Shown here: one piece after another, positions 6,514 to 7,400 of the stretch
How the letters are laid out: the number at the start of each line of letters is the position of its first letter
Numbering within the stretch: position 1 is the stretch's first letter
Assembly (NCBI GenBank): GCA_902772625.1
Contig: CACYBP010000022.1
Span: 1 to 7,400, forward strand
DNA: 7,400 nt
Reading direction: 5' to 3'
From: Oscillospiraceae bacterium
GTDB lineage: Bacteria > Bacillota > Clostridia > Oscillospirales > QAMX01
Made by a program: the position numbers and the translations under genes
The notes under the pieces: model-generated
The model's database searches: none
What the model saw: the letters and a program-made list of their open reading frames with translations, nothing else
Told to the model about the DNA's origin: nothing

Positions 6514-6814
6514 AACTGATCCCCCAAAAACTGTTTGCTGATGACCACCTTTTTTACTGGGCCAATCCTGCCCCGTTCCGCTCTTTGTTTTCCATATGTA
6601 GAAACCGGCTTCATTATCCTCCAAAACCAAGTATGAAAATAAAGCGAATGCGCAGTAGTCAAGCAATCCGTTCAGCCTCTTTGGCTCTACTTAATCTTCG
6701 AGCCTGATGCTGAATCTTTTCTCATTGCATATCGTAATCAGTTCAGCGTTATATCAACAGATGATCTCCTCTGTAAGCCGGCCACCATCTAATCGTCAAT
6801 AATTCTTTTATCTG
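6514..6814 (-). other. Long 5' leader of the lipoprotein gene
   Basis: About 300 bases separate the predicted start site (near 6814) from the ATG at 6513. The frame of the lipoprotein stays open back to 6666, but the lipobox signal and ribosome binding site show that the upstream part is not translated with it. The leader contains the nested hairpin 6671-6714 and otherwise AT-rich sequence. I recognise no riboswitch class. A closer promoter candidate, TTGACT (6657-6662) with TATTTT (6636-6641), has a 15-base spacer and is weak; if it is used, the leader is only about 120 bases. Confidence 0.45.
6671..6714 (-). promoter_or_regulatory. Nested inverted repeat in the leader
   Basis: Two nested arm pairs, TTCAGC (6671-6676) with GCTGAA (6709-6714) and GGCTC (6683-6687) with GAGCC (6700-6704), can form a two-storey stem with an asymmetric internal loop and a 12-base apical loop. 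It lies inside the predicted 5' leader of the lipoprotein gene. No T tract follows on the minus strand, so it is not a terminator. Confidence 0.4.
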
Positions 6815-6820
6815 TCTTCA

Positions 6821-6849
6821 GTTATAAACGATAGCAAACAATTTGTCAA
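6821..6849 (-). promoter_or_regulatory. Promoter of the lipoprotein gene
   Basis: On the minus strand a perfect TTGACA -35 (6844-6849) and TATAAC -10 (6821-6826) are separated by 17 bases. It is the best promoter upstream of the lipoprotein gene and points at it. Confidence 0.72.
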
Positions 6850-6868
6850 CACTATTTTGAGACAAATT
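6840..6868. promoter_or_regulatory. Inverted repeat overlapping the -35 box, candidate operator
   Basis: AATTTGTC (6840-6847) and GACAAATT (6861-6868) are perfect 8-base arms with a 13-base centre. The arm centres are 21 bases apart, two helical turns, as expected for a dimeric regulator binding one face of the DNA. One arm covers most of the -35 element, so a bound protein would be placed to block RNA polymerase. The regulator is not identified. Confidence 0.5.
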
Positions 6869-7054
6869 CGTAGTATTTACCGAACGTCTTTTCTGTTTCT
6901 TTTTGCGCTTATATTTTCATGCCCTTTCTCAGTTCGGCAAAACAAAGCTTATATAGTTGTAATCTATCGGGATTGACAAGAGAATCGATATTCCATTATG
7001 CATTTCACAAAGATTTCGATCACGGCATTATATTGATTATGGTGTTATTCAGCA

Positions 7055-7199
7055 GGGGAGGTCGTCCCTACATTTTAGGGACGACCTCGAAAACTTTTTT
7101 CCCGGAAAACGAAAAAAGGCGGCTTTCGGGAGAATACATCTCTCAAAAGCCGCCTGAAATAGTGGGGGTCGGTAGTCCAAGTCCTCCGGGCAAAGAAAA
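7055..7199. repeat. Intergenic repeat, copy 2 (direct repeat of 3504-3647)
   Basis: The better preserved copy of the repeat described at 3504. Its outer hairpin is perfect: GAGGTCGTCCCT (7058-7069) with AGGGACGACCTC (7077-7088) and a 7-base loop. A T run follows at 7095-7100 on the plus strand, six bases too far for a standard terminator. The inner hairpin is at 7117-7155. It lies upstream of the lipoprotein promoter, so the two copies bracket that gene and its control region. Confidence 0.85.
7112..7155 (-). terminator. Hairpin in repeat copy 2, terminator-like on the minus strand
   Basis: Same structure as at 3561-3604: a 10-base outer stem (7117-7126 with 7146-7155) and a second 6-base stem above one mismatch. 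On the minus strand it is followed by six T (the A run 7112-7117). It would stop transcripts entering from the right before they reach the lipoprotein promoter. Confidence 0.7.
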
Positions 7200-7234
7200 A
7201 TATCTTTTTGTTTGCACCCCGCAATTGGGGCACG

Positions 7235-7257
7235 AAAAAACCCGAAACCGCTCGGGT
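7235..7257 (-). terminator. Intrinsic terminator for a gene beyond the right edge
   Basis: On the minus strand ACCCGA (7252-7257) pairs with TCGGGT (7240-7245) around a 6-base loop and leads into a T run (7235-7240, the first T pairing in the stem). A second small hairpin, CCCC/GGGG around AATTGC, follows. It implies a minus-strand gene ending to the right. One minus frame entering from the edge stops at 7367-7369, which would suit this, but its 10 visible codons cannot be identified. Confidence 0.6.
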
Positions 7258-7400
7258 ATCGAGGTTTTCCGGTACAATATTTTGGGGCTGCATAACATAG
7301 CACGCTGCACCCTCAAAGATGTTTTGTGGCGCTTGTGAGAGATATGATTGGCAACCGTCACTGTCCTCAGCATCGATAGGGATCTTTCCATGAAAAGCAG

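Noticed and set aside
6973..7001. A TTGACA box with a poor TTATGC 17 bases on, plus strand
   Set aside because: The -10 match is weak and no plus-strand gene follows before the repeat.
6919..7338. A 139-codon plus-strand frame spanning repeat copy 2, and the minus-strand frames over the same region
   Set aside because: They run through the repeat hairpins and the terminator, have no ribosome binding site, and look unlike each other's neighbours. They are typical of spurious frames over intergenic repeats.

Overview
The window looks like chromosomal DNA of a Gram-positive anaerobe of the Clostridia (Bacillota), probably a gut or similar commensal. The evidence is strong AGGAGG-like ribosome binding sites, sigma-A type promoters, a lipobox lipoprotein joining an N-terminal sensor-like half to a solute-binding half, an HxlR regulator and a YkuD-type L,D-transpeptidase. 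The genes are visibly GC-rich and the long gaps between them AT-rich. Genus cannot be read from the sequence.

Left part (1-1825): one cytoplasmic 561-residue protein that resembles DUF6259-type glycoside-hydrolase-like TIM-barrel proteins, closed by a strong intrinsic terminator. Middle-left (1826-3495): a well-formed promoter with a small palindrome at its start site but no obvious gene of its own; a truncated N-terminus of an Old Yellow Enzyme family NADH:flavin oxidoreductase on the minus strand; then, divergent from it, an HxlR-family regulator followed by a membrane-anchored L,D-transpeptidase and a strong terminator. The oxidoreductase stub next to the hxlR gene fits the common arrangement of an HxlR regulator with a divergent redox enzyme, here with the enzyme destroyed.

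Right part (3496-7400): a 764-residue minus-strand lipoprotein with a probable propeller-like N-terminal half and an extracellular solute-binding C-terminal half. It has its own promoter about 300 bases upstream, an inverted repeat overlapping the -35 box, and a long leader. No ABC permease or ATPase gene is in the window. This gene is flanked by two direct copies of a ~145-base non-coding repeat. Each copy carries a strong hairpin that, on the minus strand, has the form of an intrinsic terminator, so both copies sit where minus-strand transcripts would end.

I see no CRISPR array, tRNA, rRNA or complete insertion sequence. The least ordinary items are the repeat pair, the oxidoreductase stub with a sharp junction to an orphan promoter, the non-canonical L,D-transpeptidase active site, and the operator-like inverted repeat and long leader of the lipoprotein gene. 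None of these amounts to a clear new system.
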